29,648 nucleotides of DNA, taken from S010-17 sp036478895. GTDB taxonomy: Bacteria; Bacteroidota; Bacteroidia; Flavobacteriales; Flavobacteriaceae. The position numbers and the translations under genes were made by a program. Below are positions 16,621 to 24,362 of this stretch, piece after piece; position 1 is the first letter of the stretch; the number at the start of each line of letters is the position of its first letter. Under the pieces are notes generated by a model, which saw only the letters and a list, made by a program, of their open reading frames with translations, had not been told where the DNA came from and ran no database searches. The stretch is from positions 1 to 29,648 of the forward strand of contig JAZGEV010000033.1 in NCBI GenBank assembly GCA_036478895.1, in the 5' to 3' direction.

Positions 16621-18537
16621 TTGATCCGATTAAAAGAATATTCTGTTTTATTTTACCGTTTAGGTCTTGCCTATTTATTTTATTTTTTTGCACGTATTCT
16701 TTTTTATTTTTATAATAAGAATTTATTGAATATAGATAGTGCATCAGAATTACTGAATATATGTTATCGTGGTTTAACGTTTGACACAACGGCTATATTA
16801 TATGTGAATTTATTATTCATACTATTTAGCCTTTTACCATTATATGTTAATACAAAATCTTGGTTTCAAAAAGTTCTTTTTTATATTTATTTCGTCACAA
16901 ATTTTATAGCATATATAACAAATTTTATAGATTTAGTATATTATCGTTTTTCAAATTTTAGATTAACAACCTCAACTTTCAATGAATTTGGAGGCGAAAC
17001 TAATGGTAGTAATTTATTGTTTTCGTTTTTGAAAGATTATTGGCATGTTTTGGCATGGTTTATTGGCTTAGCTTGGTGTTGGATTTATTTATATAAAAAA
17101 ATAAGTCTTCAACCTCAAAAAATTAATAAAAAGCTGCTCTATTTTACAACGTCAATTGTTATTTTTTTACTGTTTTCCCTTTTAATTGTTGGTGGCATAA
17201 GAGGTGATTTTAAACATAGCACACGACCTATAAACTTGGTAGACGCCAACAAACATGTTAAAAAATCTGTACAAGCTGCAATGGTTTTAAATACGCCTTT
17301 CACGCTAATTCGTACTATTAATAAAAATGCTTTTAAGCATCAAACTAATTTTTCCGAAAAGGAAATAAACACCATAGTTAAGCCCGTAAAACAATTTAAG
17401 GATAGTACTTATGTACCACACAAACCAAATATTGTTTTATTTATTATTGAAAGTATGGGACGAGAATATTTAGGTGCATTTAATACGCGCAATACTATTT
17501 CAAATTATAAAAGCTACACGCCTTTCTTAGACTCTTTGGCACAGCACAGTTTAGTTTTTGATAATGCTTTTGCTAATGGCAGAAAGTCTATACACGGCAT
17601 GTCATCAGTTTTGGCAGGTATTCCGTCATTTAAAGTCGCTTTTACCTCATCATCATACTCTAACCAAAAGATACAATCTTTGGTTTCAACCTTAAAAGAA
17701 TTGAATTATGATACTTCATTTTTCCATGGTGCTCCAAACGGATCTATGGGATTTCTAGGTTTTGGTAATATCTTAGGGCTTGATCATTATTACGGTATGA
17801 CCGAGTTTAATAACGATAGTGAATTTGATGGTATGTGGGGCATTTGGGACGAACCTTTTTTAGAATATACTGCCGATGTTTTAAATACAAAAAAAACACC
17901 TTTCTTTGGTTCTGTTTTTACCTTAACATCTCACGATCCTTTCATTCCACCAAAAAAATACACCAATACATTTCCCAAAGGTGATGTTCCAATGCATCGT
18001 GTTGTTGGTTACACAGATTATTCGTTTAAAAAATTCTTTGAAAAAGCAAAAAAAATGCCTTGGTTTGATAATACCATTTTTGTTTTTACAGCAGATCACA
18101 CCAATCAAAAACATTATAAAAAATATCAGAAAGGCATAAACAGATCGGCTGTACCAATTATGTTTTATTCGCCAGATAATTCTTTATCAAAAATAGATTC
18201 AACTCTAGCGCAACAAATAGATATTTATCCCACTTTATTGGATATGGTTGGTTATCAAAAACCCTTTAGAAGTTGGGGACGTAGCTTGGTTAGAAATGAA
18301 ACTACACCTTTTGTAATAACACATACTGGTAATGTTTATTATTTCATACAAGGCAATTATATTTGTGTTTTTGATGGCGTAAAAGCCATTGGATTTTATG
18401 CTATAACAGATGACACTTTTAAGCAAAACCTTATAAAAAATTCAACTGCAGAAATGTTGGAAGTAGAACGGAATTGTAAAGCTTACATTGAAGATTATAT
18501 GAATAGAATTGTAGGGAAACAATTATCTGCTGAGTAA
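16621..18537 (+). CDS. LTA synthase family membrane sulfatase-fold transferase
   Basis: 638 residues from a TTG at 16621. A TTG at 16564 would add 19 residues but lies upstream of the promoter element, and no in-frame ATG fits. About five membrane segments occupy the first 200 residues (for example LGLAYLFYFFARILFYFY). The extracytoplasmic alkaline phosphatase/sulfatase-fold domain (about 260-610) has the metal and nucleophile motifs VLFIIESMGREY, NGRKSIHGMSSVLAGIPS (S323 replaces the LtaS nucleophile Thr), TLTSHDPF and FTADHTN. Family members move phosphoglycerol or phosphoethanolamine to glycans or lipid A. A Gram-negative flavobacterium makes no Gram-positive LTA, so lipid A, capsule or glycan decoration is more likely. 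It is divergent from the M14 peptidase. Confidence 0.85.
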   Translation: MIRLKEYSVLFYRLGLAYLFYFFARILFYFYNKNLLNIDSASELLNICYRGLTFDTTAILYVNLLFILFSLLPLYVNTKSWFQKVLFYIYFVTNFIAYITNFIDLVYYRFSNFRLTTSTFNEFGGETNGSNLLFSFLKDYWHVLAWFIGLAWCWIYLYKKISLQPQKINKKLLYFTTSIVIFLLFSLLIVGGIRGDFKHSTRPINLVDANKHVKKSVQAAMVLNTPFTLIRTINKNAFKHQTNFSEKEINTIVKPVKQFKDSTYVPHKPNIVLFIIESMGREYLGAFNTRNTISNYKSYTPFLDSLAQHSLVFDNAFANGRKSIHGMSSVLAGIPSFKVAFTSSSYSNQKIQSLVSTLKELNYDTSFFHGAPNGSMGFLGFGNILGLDHYYGMTEFNNDSEFDGMWGIWDEPFLEYTADVLNTKKTPFFGSVFTLTSHDPFIPPKKYTNTFPKGDVPMHRVVGYTDYSFKKFFEKAKKMPWFDNTIFVFTADHTNQKHYKKYQKGINRSAVPIMFYSPDNSLSKIDSTLAQQIDIYPTLLDMVGYQKPFRSWGRSLVRNETTPFVITHTGNVYYFIQGNYICVFDGVKAIGFYAITDDTFKQNLIKNSTAEMLEVERNCKAYIEDYMNRIVGKQLSAE

Positions 18538-18569
18538 TTAAATTATTAAATTCTGTCCAACAACACTAT

Positions 18570-19352
18570 TTATTCTAGCGACATAATAAATTTAGAGAAA
18601 GCGTCCCAACATGCTTTGTTACCCGAATTTCCTTCCCACAAAGCTCTAGAGCCATGAATACTTATTGCTTTAGGTTTAAAATGAGTTTGTTGTTTTGATA
18701 TTACATTTTTAAGCACATCTTCAACTTGTTTAATCTCTTTTTTTGATGAAGTTGCAAAAACTGGAATATTTAAATCCGTAATTGATTTTGCCAAATCAAT
18801 CCCTTTTAAATATTCTCCTGGGCTAAAAGCTGCAACTGCTTTAATTTTAGAATTTTTAGTTGCAAGCCACAAAACCAATGAAGCAGAATAAGAACTACCA
18901 ACCAAAAAAATAGGTTGCTTATCATTTAATTTGTAAGCATAATCTATTGCCGAAATCACATCTGGCTTGGCATCCAAATACGAATTTGATAATTTTTTAG
19001 CAGCAGCTCGTTTAGCTGTTTCGTTAATAATATGTTTTACTTCTTTTCCAGATCGTTGATCAATTGCCATAGCAGAATAACCCAATTTATTCAATTTCTT
19101 TGCCGTTTCAACATATTCACCACGACTAAAGCCTGCTTGGTGACATAATAAGAAAAAACCTTTTTGTTTTTTTACTTGGTATAAATCTGCTGTTATTTTT
19201 AAGCCATCTTTAGATGGAAAAGTAATGGTTTTAAAGTTCGTTAAATTTTGATGTACGCCATCCAAAGGTGCTTTTTTAAGAATGGATTCTTTTTGTTTTG
19301 TGTTACAGGAGAAAAAAAAGACAATGACTAAAAAATAAGTAAAATATCGCAT
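18570..19352 (-). CDS. Alpha/beta hydrolase lipoprotein
   Basis: 260 residues from the ATG at 19350-19352, which gives a lipoprotein signal peptide MRYFTYFLVIVFFFSC (C16). An ATG 42 bp upstream would place a polar extension in front. It shows an alpha/beta hydrolase fold of the dienelactone hydrolase type: LCHQAGFSRGEY (oxyanion region), AIDQRSGKE, the nucleophile elbow GSSYS (S154), AAFSPGEYLKG, and the likely catalytic histidine in SIHGSRALWEG near the C-terminus. The substrate is not known. It is a monocistronic gene, convergent with the LtaS-like gene (32 bp apart). The 243 bp upstream to the peroxiredoxin gene hold only the peroxiredoxin promoter. Confidence 0.85.
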   Translation of the reverse strand: MRYFTYFLVIVFFFSCNTKQKESILKKAPLDGVHQNLTNFKTITFPSKDGLKITADLYQVKKQKGFFLLCHQAGFSRGEYVETAKKLNKLGYSAMAIDQRSGKEVKHIINETAKRAAAKKLSNSYLDAKPDVISAIDYAYKLNDKQPIFLVGSSYSASLVLWLATKNSKIKAVAAFSPGEYLKGIDLAKSITDLNIPVFATSSKKEIKQVEDVLKNVISKQQTHFKPKAISIHGSRALWEGNSGNKACWDAFSKFIMSLE

Positions 19353-19552
19353 ATTAACTGGATTTTGGATTATTGAAAGGATAAAATTACGCATTTTATT
19401 TGTGAGGTTTTTAAAAAAATTTCAATTTTTATTGACCTAATATAAACTTCCTCTATAGTTAAAATTAAATTGAATTCTTTAATCCATAAATAAAATTTAT
19501 AGTTGTATAAAAAATTGAGATAAATTTAATAAAAAAACAGCCTATTATGTTG

Positions 19553-19560
19553 TAAATTTG
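19553..19560 (+). promoter_or_regulatory. Bacteroidota -7 element before the peroxiredoxin gene
   Basis: The plus strand reads TAAATTTG (TAnnTTTG), 35 bp before the ATG, giving an A-rich leader of about 30 nt. A rich A tract directly before the ATG fits the SD-less translation signals of Bacteroidota. Confidence 0.6.
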
Positions 19561-19595
19561 CATTAGAAAATTATTAACATTTAAAATAAAAAAAT

Positions 19596-20234
19596 ATGGC
19601 ATTAGTAGGTAGAAAATTTCCAAATATTGCAGTAGACGCAATGAATGAAATGGGAGACACATTCAAAATCAATGTGTTTGAAGAAGCAGTAAATAAAGGT
19701 AAAAAAGTATTACTTTTTTGGTATCCAAAAGATTTTACTTTTGTTTGTCCAACAGAAATATTAGCATTTCAAGACGCATTAGGTGAATTTGAAAAAAGAA
19801 ACACTATAGTAATTGGTGCATCTGTAGACACTGCAGAGGTTCATTTTGCTTGGTTAAATACTGCAAAAAACAATGGAGGAATTGAAGGTGTAACATTTCC
19901 ATTATTAGCAGATACAAATCGTAATTTATCTACATTATTGGATATTTTAGATTTAGAAGAAGGTGACTATGATGAAGAAAACGATTTTATTTTAGCTGAA
20001 GGTTCAAACGTAACTTATAGAGCAACTTATTTAATTGATGAAGAAGGAAAAATTTTCCATGAAAGTGTTAATGACATGCCATTAGGTAGAAACGTTGGAG
20101 AATACTTAAGAATGGTTGATGCTTACACTCATATCCAAGAAAAAGGAGAAGTTTGTCCTGCAAATTGGGAAAAAGGTAAAGATGCAATGGACGCAACAAG
20201 AGATGGTGTTTCAAAATACTTAAGCTCTCACTAA
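19596..20234 (+). CDS. Typical 2-Cys peroxiredoxin (AhpC/Prx1 family)
   Basis: 212 residues. It reduces hydrogen peroxide and organic peroxides in the cytoplasm. The active site is P44-KDF-T48-FV-C51 (peroxidatic Cys) with R142. The resolving Cys is C187 in GEVCPANW. An acidic stretch at 117-138 (LDLEEGDYDEENDF) is longer than in E. coli AhpC, as in other flavobacterial homologues. It is the first gene of a redox cluster with a thioredoxin and an Nfu-type protein. A strong hairpin between it and the next gene probably lowers downstream expression. Confidence 0.95.
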   Translation: MALVGRKFPNIAVDAMNEMGDTFKINVFEEAVNKGKKVLLFWYPKDFTFVCPTEILAFQDALGEFEKRNTIVIGASVDTAEVHFAWLNTAKNNGGIEGVTFPLLADTNRNLSTLLDILDLEEGDYDEENDFILAEGSNVTYRATYLIDEEGKIFHESVNDMPLGRNVGEYLRMVDAYTHIQEKGEVCPANWEKGKDAMDATRDGVSKYLSSH

Positions 20235-20242
20235 TAAGTATT

Positions 20243-20285
20243 AGTAAATCAGTGGTTGGTTTAAAAGAACTAACCATTGATTACT
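20243..20285 (+). terminator. Hairpin between the peroxiredoxin and thioredoxin genes (leaky terminator or attenuator)
   Basis: A long imperfect stem pairs 20243-20261 with 20268-20285 (left arm includes TGGTTGGTT, right arm AACTAACCA) around a 6-nt loop. Only a short T-run (TTTGTAATT) follows. It starts 8 bp after the peroxiredoxin stop and ends 29 bp before the next ATG. Confidence 0.55.
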
Positions 20286-20314
20286 TTGTAATTATTAATT
20301 ATTAAAATAATAAT

Positions 20315-20887
20315 ATGTTTAAAGAATTATCAGAAGACAATTTAGCAGATATCATTGCTGAAAATCCAAAAGTTATCGTACAATACATGGCAACTTGGTG
20401 CGGGAATTGTAGAATAATGAAACCTAAATTTAAAAAATTAGCTTCAGAAAATGAAGGCATTCCTTTTATTTTGGTTGACGCAGAAAAGTTTCCAAACTCA
20501 AGACAATTAGCCGATGTTGACAATTTACCAACATTTGCAACTTTTGTTGATGGTAAAAAAGTAAATCAAAATCAAACAAATAAATTCGAATTACTAAAAG
20601 ATTTAGTAAACGAAATAATAAAGATTACTATGAAAATTCCTATTATAAAAAATATTTCAAATTTTATTGAAACAAATGATGAAGATTACATCATAGAGGC
20701 TATTGAAGTTTTAGAAAACCTAACAGAAGTACCATCTCTTAAAGATGAAGAATTAGACGTGATAGGAGAATTGATTTCAAACATGTATGGCGCAATAGAA
20801 GTTCAAAAAGAAGTTAAAAAAGGCGTTTCTCAAAAAGATGCTCTTAACGGATTTATGAAACGTGTACTAGGCTCCATAGATCAATAA
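20315..20887 (+). CDS. Thioredoxin fused in frame to a small flavobacterial domain (DUF6952-like)
   Basis: 190 residues. Residues 1-102 form a thioredoxin fold with active site W28-C29-G30-N31-C32 (CGNC rather than CGPC) and a conserved cis-proline (DNLPTFATF). Residues 106-190 (MKIPIIKNISNFIETNDEDY to FMKRVLGSIDQ) look like a small helical acidic protein that, from memory, is usually a separate gene of about 85 codons after thioredoxin in Flavobacteriaceae (DUF6952-like). Here no stop separates them. The ATG at 20630 could still act as an internal start. It presumably reduces disulfides, perhaps of the peroxiredoxin encoded upstream. The function of the second part is unknown. It lies 9 bp before the nfu gene. 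Confidence 0.85.
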   Translation: MFKELSEDNLADIIAENPKVIVQYMATWCGNCRIMKPKFKKLASENEGIPFILVDAEKFPNSRQLADVDNLPTFATFVDGKKVNQNQTNKFELLKDLVNEIIKITMKIPIIKNISNFIETNDEDYIIEAIEVLENLTEVPSLKDEELDVIGELISNMYGAIEVQKEVKKGVSQKDALNGFMKRVLGSIDQ

Positions 20888-20896
20888 TAAAATTAT

Positions 20897-21784
20897 ATGT
20901 TAAAGATAGAAACCACTAATAAAGATACAATTATTAAATTTGTATCGCCAAGTGTATTGACTCAAGGAAGTTTTGAGTATCACAATGTAGATGACGCTGA
21001 AAACTCAAAGTTAGTACAACAACTGTTTTATTTACCTTTCGTAAAAAAAGTATTTATTACTGCTAATTTTATCGCCGTTGAGCGTTTTAAAATTGTAGAA
21101 TGGAGTGAAGTTCAAACTGATCTAAATCAATTAATTAGCTCATTTATTGAAACGTATGGAGGCGTTTTTAATACCGAAAAAAAAGAACAGAAAATAGCCA
21201 TTCAAGTTTATGCAGAAAGCACTCCAAACCCTAATGTCACCAAGTTTGTATCAAACAAATCTTTAACACGTCAATTAATTGAATTGAACCGTAATGATGA
21301 TTCTAGCTTGGTTCCAATTGCTGAAATGCTATTCAATTTTACTTATGTAAAAGAAATTTTTATAAACGACAATTACATTTCAATAGCAAAAGACGATACT
21401 GTTGATTGGTTTGAAATCACAACCGAATTACGCAGTTTCATCAGAGAATATTTACAAAAAAATCTTGAAATAGTTAGTGAAAATTACATCTCAAAAACAG
21501 TTCAAATACAAGAAGAAGTTGCTAAAGAAACAACGGTTTTAAATTCAATATCAAAAGAAATCATTGCTGTTTTGGATGAATATATTAAACCGGCAGTTAC
21601 CGCAGATGGTGGAAACATCATGTTTAAAGCGTATAATGAAGATTCGAAAACGTGCTCTGTTGTTTTACAAGGCGCCTGTAGTGGTTGCCCTTCGGCAACA
21701 ATTACTTTAAAAAATGGAATTGAAGCAACACTTAAACAAATATTACCAGGTAAAATTGAAAGTGTTGTCGCTATTAACGGCTAA
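20897..21784 (+). CDS. Nfu/NifU-type iron-sulfur cluster carrier with two N-domains
   Basis: 295 residues. Two successive Nfu N-terminal-type domains are visible: about 1-92 (FVSPSVLTQGSFEY, LPFVKKVFITANFIAVE) and about 105-190 (ESTPNPNVTKFVSN, FTYVKEIFINDNYISIA). They are followed by a NifU C-terminal domain (about 215-295; YIKPAVTADGGNI) with the cluster-binding CxxC at C261 and C264 (GACSGCPSA). It should receive or deliver a 4Fe-4S cluster to target enzymes. It is the last gene of the peroxiredoxin-thioredoxin cluster and is followed by a strong terminator. Confidence 0.92.
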   Translation: MLKIETTNKDTIIKFVSPSVLTQGSFEYHNVDDAENSKLVQQLFYLPFVKKVFITANFIAVERFKIVEWSEVQTDLNQLISSFIETYGGVFNTEKKEQKIAIQVYAESTPNPNVTKFVSNKSLTRQLIELNRNDDSSLVPIAEMLFNFTYVKEIFINDNYISIAKDDTVDWFEITTELRSFIREYLQKNLEIVSENYISKTVQIQEEVAKETTVLNSISKEIIAVLDEYIKPAVTADGGNIMFKAYNEDSKTCSVVLQGACSGCPSATITLKNGIEATLKQILPGKIESVVAING

Positions 21785-21821
21785 ACACAATGAATAAGGT
21801 TTTCTTATTGCTATAAAAAAT

Positions 21822-21855
21822 AAAAAGAGATTGTATTTAAATACAATCTCTTTTT
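21822..21855. terminator. Bidirectional terminator between nfu and the phosphate transporter gene
   Basis: A perfect 17-bp inverted repeat pairs 21822-21838 (AAAAAGAGATTGTATTT) with 21839-21855, with T-rich sequence on both outer sides. It serves the rightward nfu operon and the leftward PiT gene, which converge here. Confidence 0.88.
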
Positions 21856-21879
21856 GTTTTACACTTATTCTTATAATTT

Positions 21880-24186
21880 TTATTGATTTAAAGGATCATT
21901 ATTAATTGCTTCAGCTCTTTTAATATTAATATCAAACTCTTGATACAATTCTAGAAGATTAGTAATAGCGCTAATTAAATCTTTTGTTTCAAGTAGAATT
22001 CCAAAGAATAAACTCGTATTTTTTGGACTTGATTCTGTTTTATCTGTCCGTATTCTTTTTACTTGATGTTCAATTGATTCAGAAACCTGATTGTATAATT
22101 CTTGTTTCTCTGCAATAATTTCACCCAAACCTTCAAAAGAACTCGTGTCAAATGCTTTTTCTATTCGCACTAACATTTTATCCAACTCAGTATCAATCGT
22201 TTTAAGCTCAGTAATCTGACTTTTCTTTAGATTCTTATGGTTATTATTAACGTGTTTATAACTCGATTTAGAAATGTAACTTATCGATTGAGAAATGTCT
22301 TGTAAATATCCCAAAACCATAATGTAAAAACGACTTGCTTCTGCAGAAGTATCATCCAAAGAACGGATAAAGTAGAATACTTCATCTTTTAATTTATCAA
22401 CCTCATCGTTTAATTTACTTACGTGTTTGTCAGTTTTCTTTAATTTATCTAAATCGTGACCAGCTAAGTCCTTCGCAACACTTGTGTATAATTTATTCAC
22501 ACGTTTAATTACTTCAGAAATATGACTAGAACTTTCGTCAATTACACCACTTATAGTAATTAATTCTGCTCTGTTTATTTTACGTTCGTTTTTAATTAAT
22601 TTTTGTTTTTTAGCGTATTTAATATAGTTACGACTTATTAATAAAGTAACAGTTGTTAATAGTAAACCTACTGACACAATACCACCAAGATTAATTAAAT
22701 ATAACGTAATTCCGGCGGCAGTAAAGGCAATAATTGCAGTTGCAAACCAACCTCCAATTACATTAAGCACACCAGCAACACGATAAACAGCACTTTCTCT
22801 TCCCCAAGCTCTATCAGCAAGTGATGTTCCCATTGCAACCATAAAAGTTACATAAGTTGTAGACAAAGGTAATTTTAACGAAGTACCAATAGATATTAAA
22901 ATTCCTGCAACTACTAAATTTACCGATGCTCTTACAGTATCAAAAGCTGGCATTTCATACGATTTGTGTTTTGGCAGTGCAATAACTGATCTTTCAAAAC
23001 GTGATTCAATCCAATCTAAAGATTTATTTGGCATAATTGCATGCCAAACTTTGTTTAATCCCATAGCGGCTCTTACAGATATTCTAGAAGCGGTTGTTGG
23101 TTGAAATTTTTCATCGCCTTCATCTTGTCGTGATAAATCAATCCCTGTTTTAATAACTTCTTTTGCTTTTTTGGAAAACCAAATTGTAACAACCATTACG
23201 GCTCCTGCAAATAAAAGCAACCACGTGTTTGATGGTACTTTTTTAGACAAAACGCCCATAGAAAAATCAGTAGCTAAAACACCAGTTTCAAGAAATGCAT
23301 CATGCCATTCTGTATAGCCATTCCAAGCTGCAATAGGCACACCAATAAAGTTTACTAAATCATTACCCGAAAATGCTAACGCCAAAGAAAAGGTACCAAT
23401 ACCTATAATAACATGTAGAATATTTATTTTTGTAAATTTAGAAATTAAATACGATATCAAAGTCATTACCATTAAACCAAGAGCAAATATCTTCATTAAG
23501 TTTTGCTCTAAATAGTCTTTAATATGATACGTTTTATAAAATGAAGTTCCTTTAAAACCCTTAAAGAAAATAAAATATGCAATAATTGTAAGAGCCAAAC
23601 CACCAAAAATAATACTAATAGTACTATTTTGTTTCTCTACATTAAAGCTAAACAACAATCTAGATATAAATTGCACTAAAGCTCCAATACTAAAGGCGAC
23701 TACTACTGAGAGAAGTATACCAAAAATAATTTTTGTGGCTGTTTTATGATTAATAAAAGTCCAAATAGCATCTGAATGCAATTCTGGATCTGCCGAAATT
23801 TTAATAAACGCCATTGCAACTGCAGCTCCTAATAATTCAAACACAATAGAAACTGTTGTTGAGGTTGGCATTCCTAATGTATTAAATACATCCAAAAGGA
23901 GAATATCTGTAATCATTACCGCCATAAAAATGTACATAATATTCTGAAAATTAAACATTCCAGGATTGAAAATACCTTTTCTAGCAACTTCCATCATACC
24001 ACTTGAAGTTACGGCGCCAACAAACACACCCAAACTTGCAATAATTAAAATGTTTCGCGTACTAATTACTTTGGAACCAATGGCTGAATTTAAAAAATTT
24101 ACAGCATCATTACTTACACCAACAATTAAATCTACAATAGCTAATATTGCTAAAGCTACAATCATTAAAATATACGGATTTTCCAT
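21880..24186 (-). CDS. PiT-family inorganic phosphate transporter with C-terminal PhoU-like domain
   Basis: 768 residues. The N-terminal half (about 1-515) has many hydrophobic segments and the two PiT signatures, GVSNDAVNFLNSAIGS near residue 23 and FSGNDLVNFIGVPIAAW further on. It couples phosphate uptake to a cation gradient in the inner membrane. The C-terminal part (about 535-750) is hydrophilic and helical (ISEVIKRVNKLYTSVAKDL, HVSKLNDEVDKLKDEVF), like the PhoU-type helical bundles that usually act as separate partner proteins. This architecture is known in Bacteroidota. A promoter element is at 24216-24223. It is divergent from the penicillin acylase gene. Confidence 0.9.
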   Translation of the reverse strand: MENPYILMIVALAILAIVDLIVGVSNDAVNFLNSAIGSKVISTRNILIIASLGVFVGAVTSSGMMEVARKGIFNPGMFNFQNIMYIFMAVMITDILLLDVFNTLGMPTSTTVSIVFELLGAAVAMAFIKISADPELHSDAIWTFINHKTATKIIFGILLSVVVAFSIGALVQFISRLLFSFNVEKQNSTISIIFGGLALTIIAYFIFFKGFKGTSFYKTYHIKDYLEQNLMKIFALGLMVMTLISYLISKFTKINILHVIIGIGTFSLALAFSGNDLVNFIGVPIAAWNGYTEWHDAFLETGVLATDFSMGVLSKKVPSNTWLLLFAGAVMVVTIWFSKKAKEVIKTGIDLSRQDEGDEKFQPTTASRISVRAAMGLNKVWHAIMPNKSLDWIESRFERSVIALPKHKSYEMPAFDTVRASVNLVVAGILISIGTSLKLPLSTTYVTFMVAMGTSLADRAWGRESAVYRVAGVLNVIGGWFATAIIAFTAAGITLYLINLGGIVSVGLLLTTVTLLISRNYIKYAKKQKLIKNERKINRAELITISGVIDESSSHISEVIKRVNKLYTSVAKDLAGHDLDKLKKTDKHVSKLNDEVDKLKDEVFYFIRSLDDTSAEASRFYIMVLGYLQDISQSISYISKSSYKHVNNNHKNLKKSQITELKTIDTELDKMLVRIEKAFDTSSFEGLGEIIAEKQELYNQVSESIEHQVKRIRTDKTESSPKNTSLFFGILLETKDLISAITNLLELYQEFDINIKRAEAINNDPLNQ

Positions 24187-24215
24187 TTTTTTTTTAAGTT
24201 TTATTAATTTTTAAA

Positions 24216-24223
24216 CAAAATTA
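24216..24223 (-). promoter_or_regulatory. Bacteroidota -7 element before the phosphate transporter gene
   Basis: The minus strand reads TAATTTTG (TAnnTTTG), 29 bp before the ATG, giving a leader of about 25 nt. Confidence 0.55.
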
Positions 24224-24337
24224 AATACAAAGCTTTTTTTGAATGTTAATTTAATGTTATCAAATTGTAAAATATTAAAAATTAACAAGAATGTTAATAA
24301 CTCTTATTTGTAGGATTTAAAATTCGATAAAAATGCC

Positions 24338-24345
24338 TATTTTAG
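24338..24345 (+). promoter_or_regulatory. Near-consensus -7 element before the penicillin acylase gene
   Basis: The plus strand reads TATTTTAG, one base away from TAnnTTTG, 17 bp before the ATG. It is the best candidate in the 176-bp divergent gap. Confidence 0.3.
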
Positions 24346-24362
24346 CAATAGAATAAATACTT

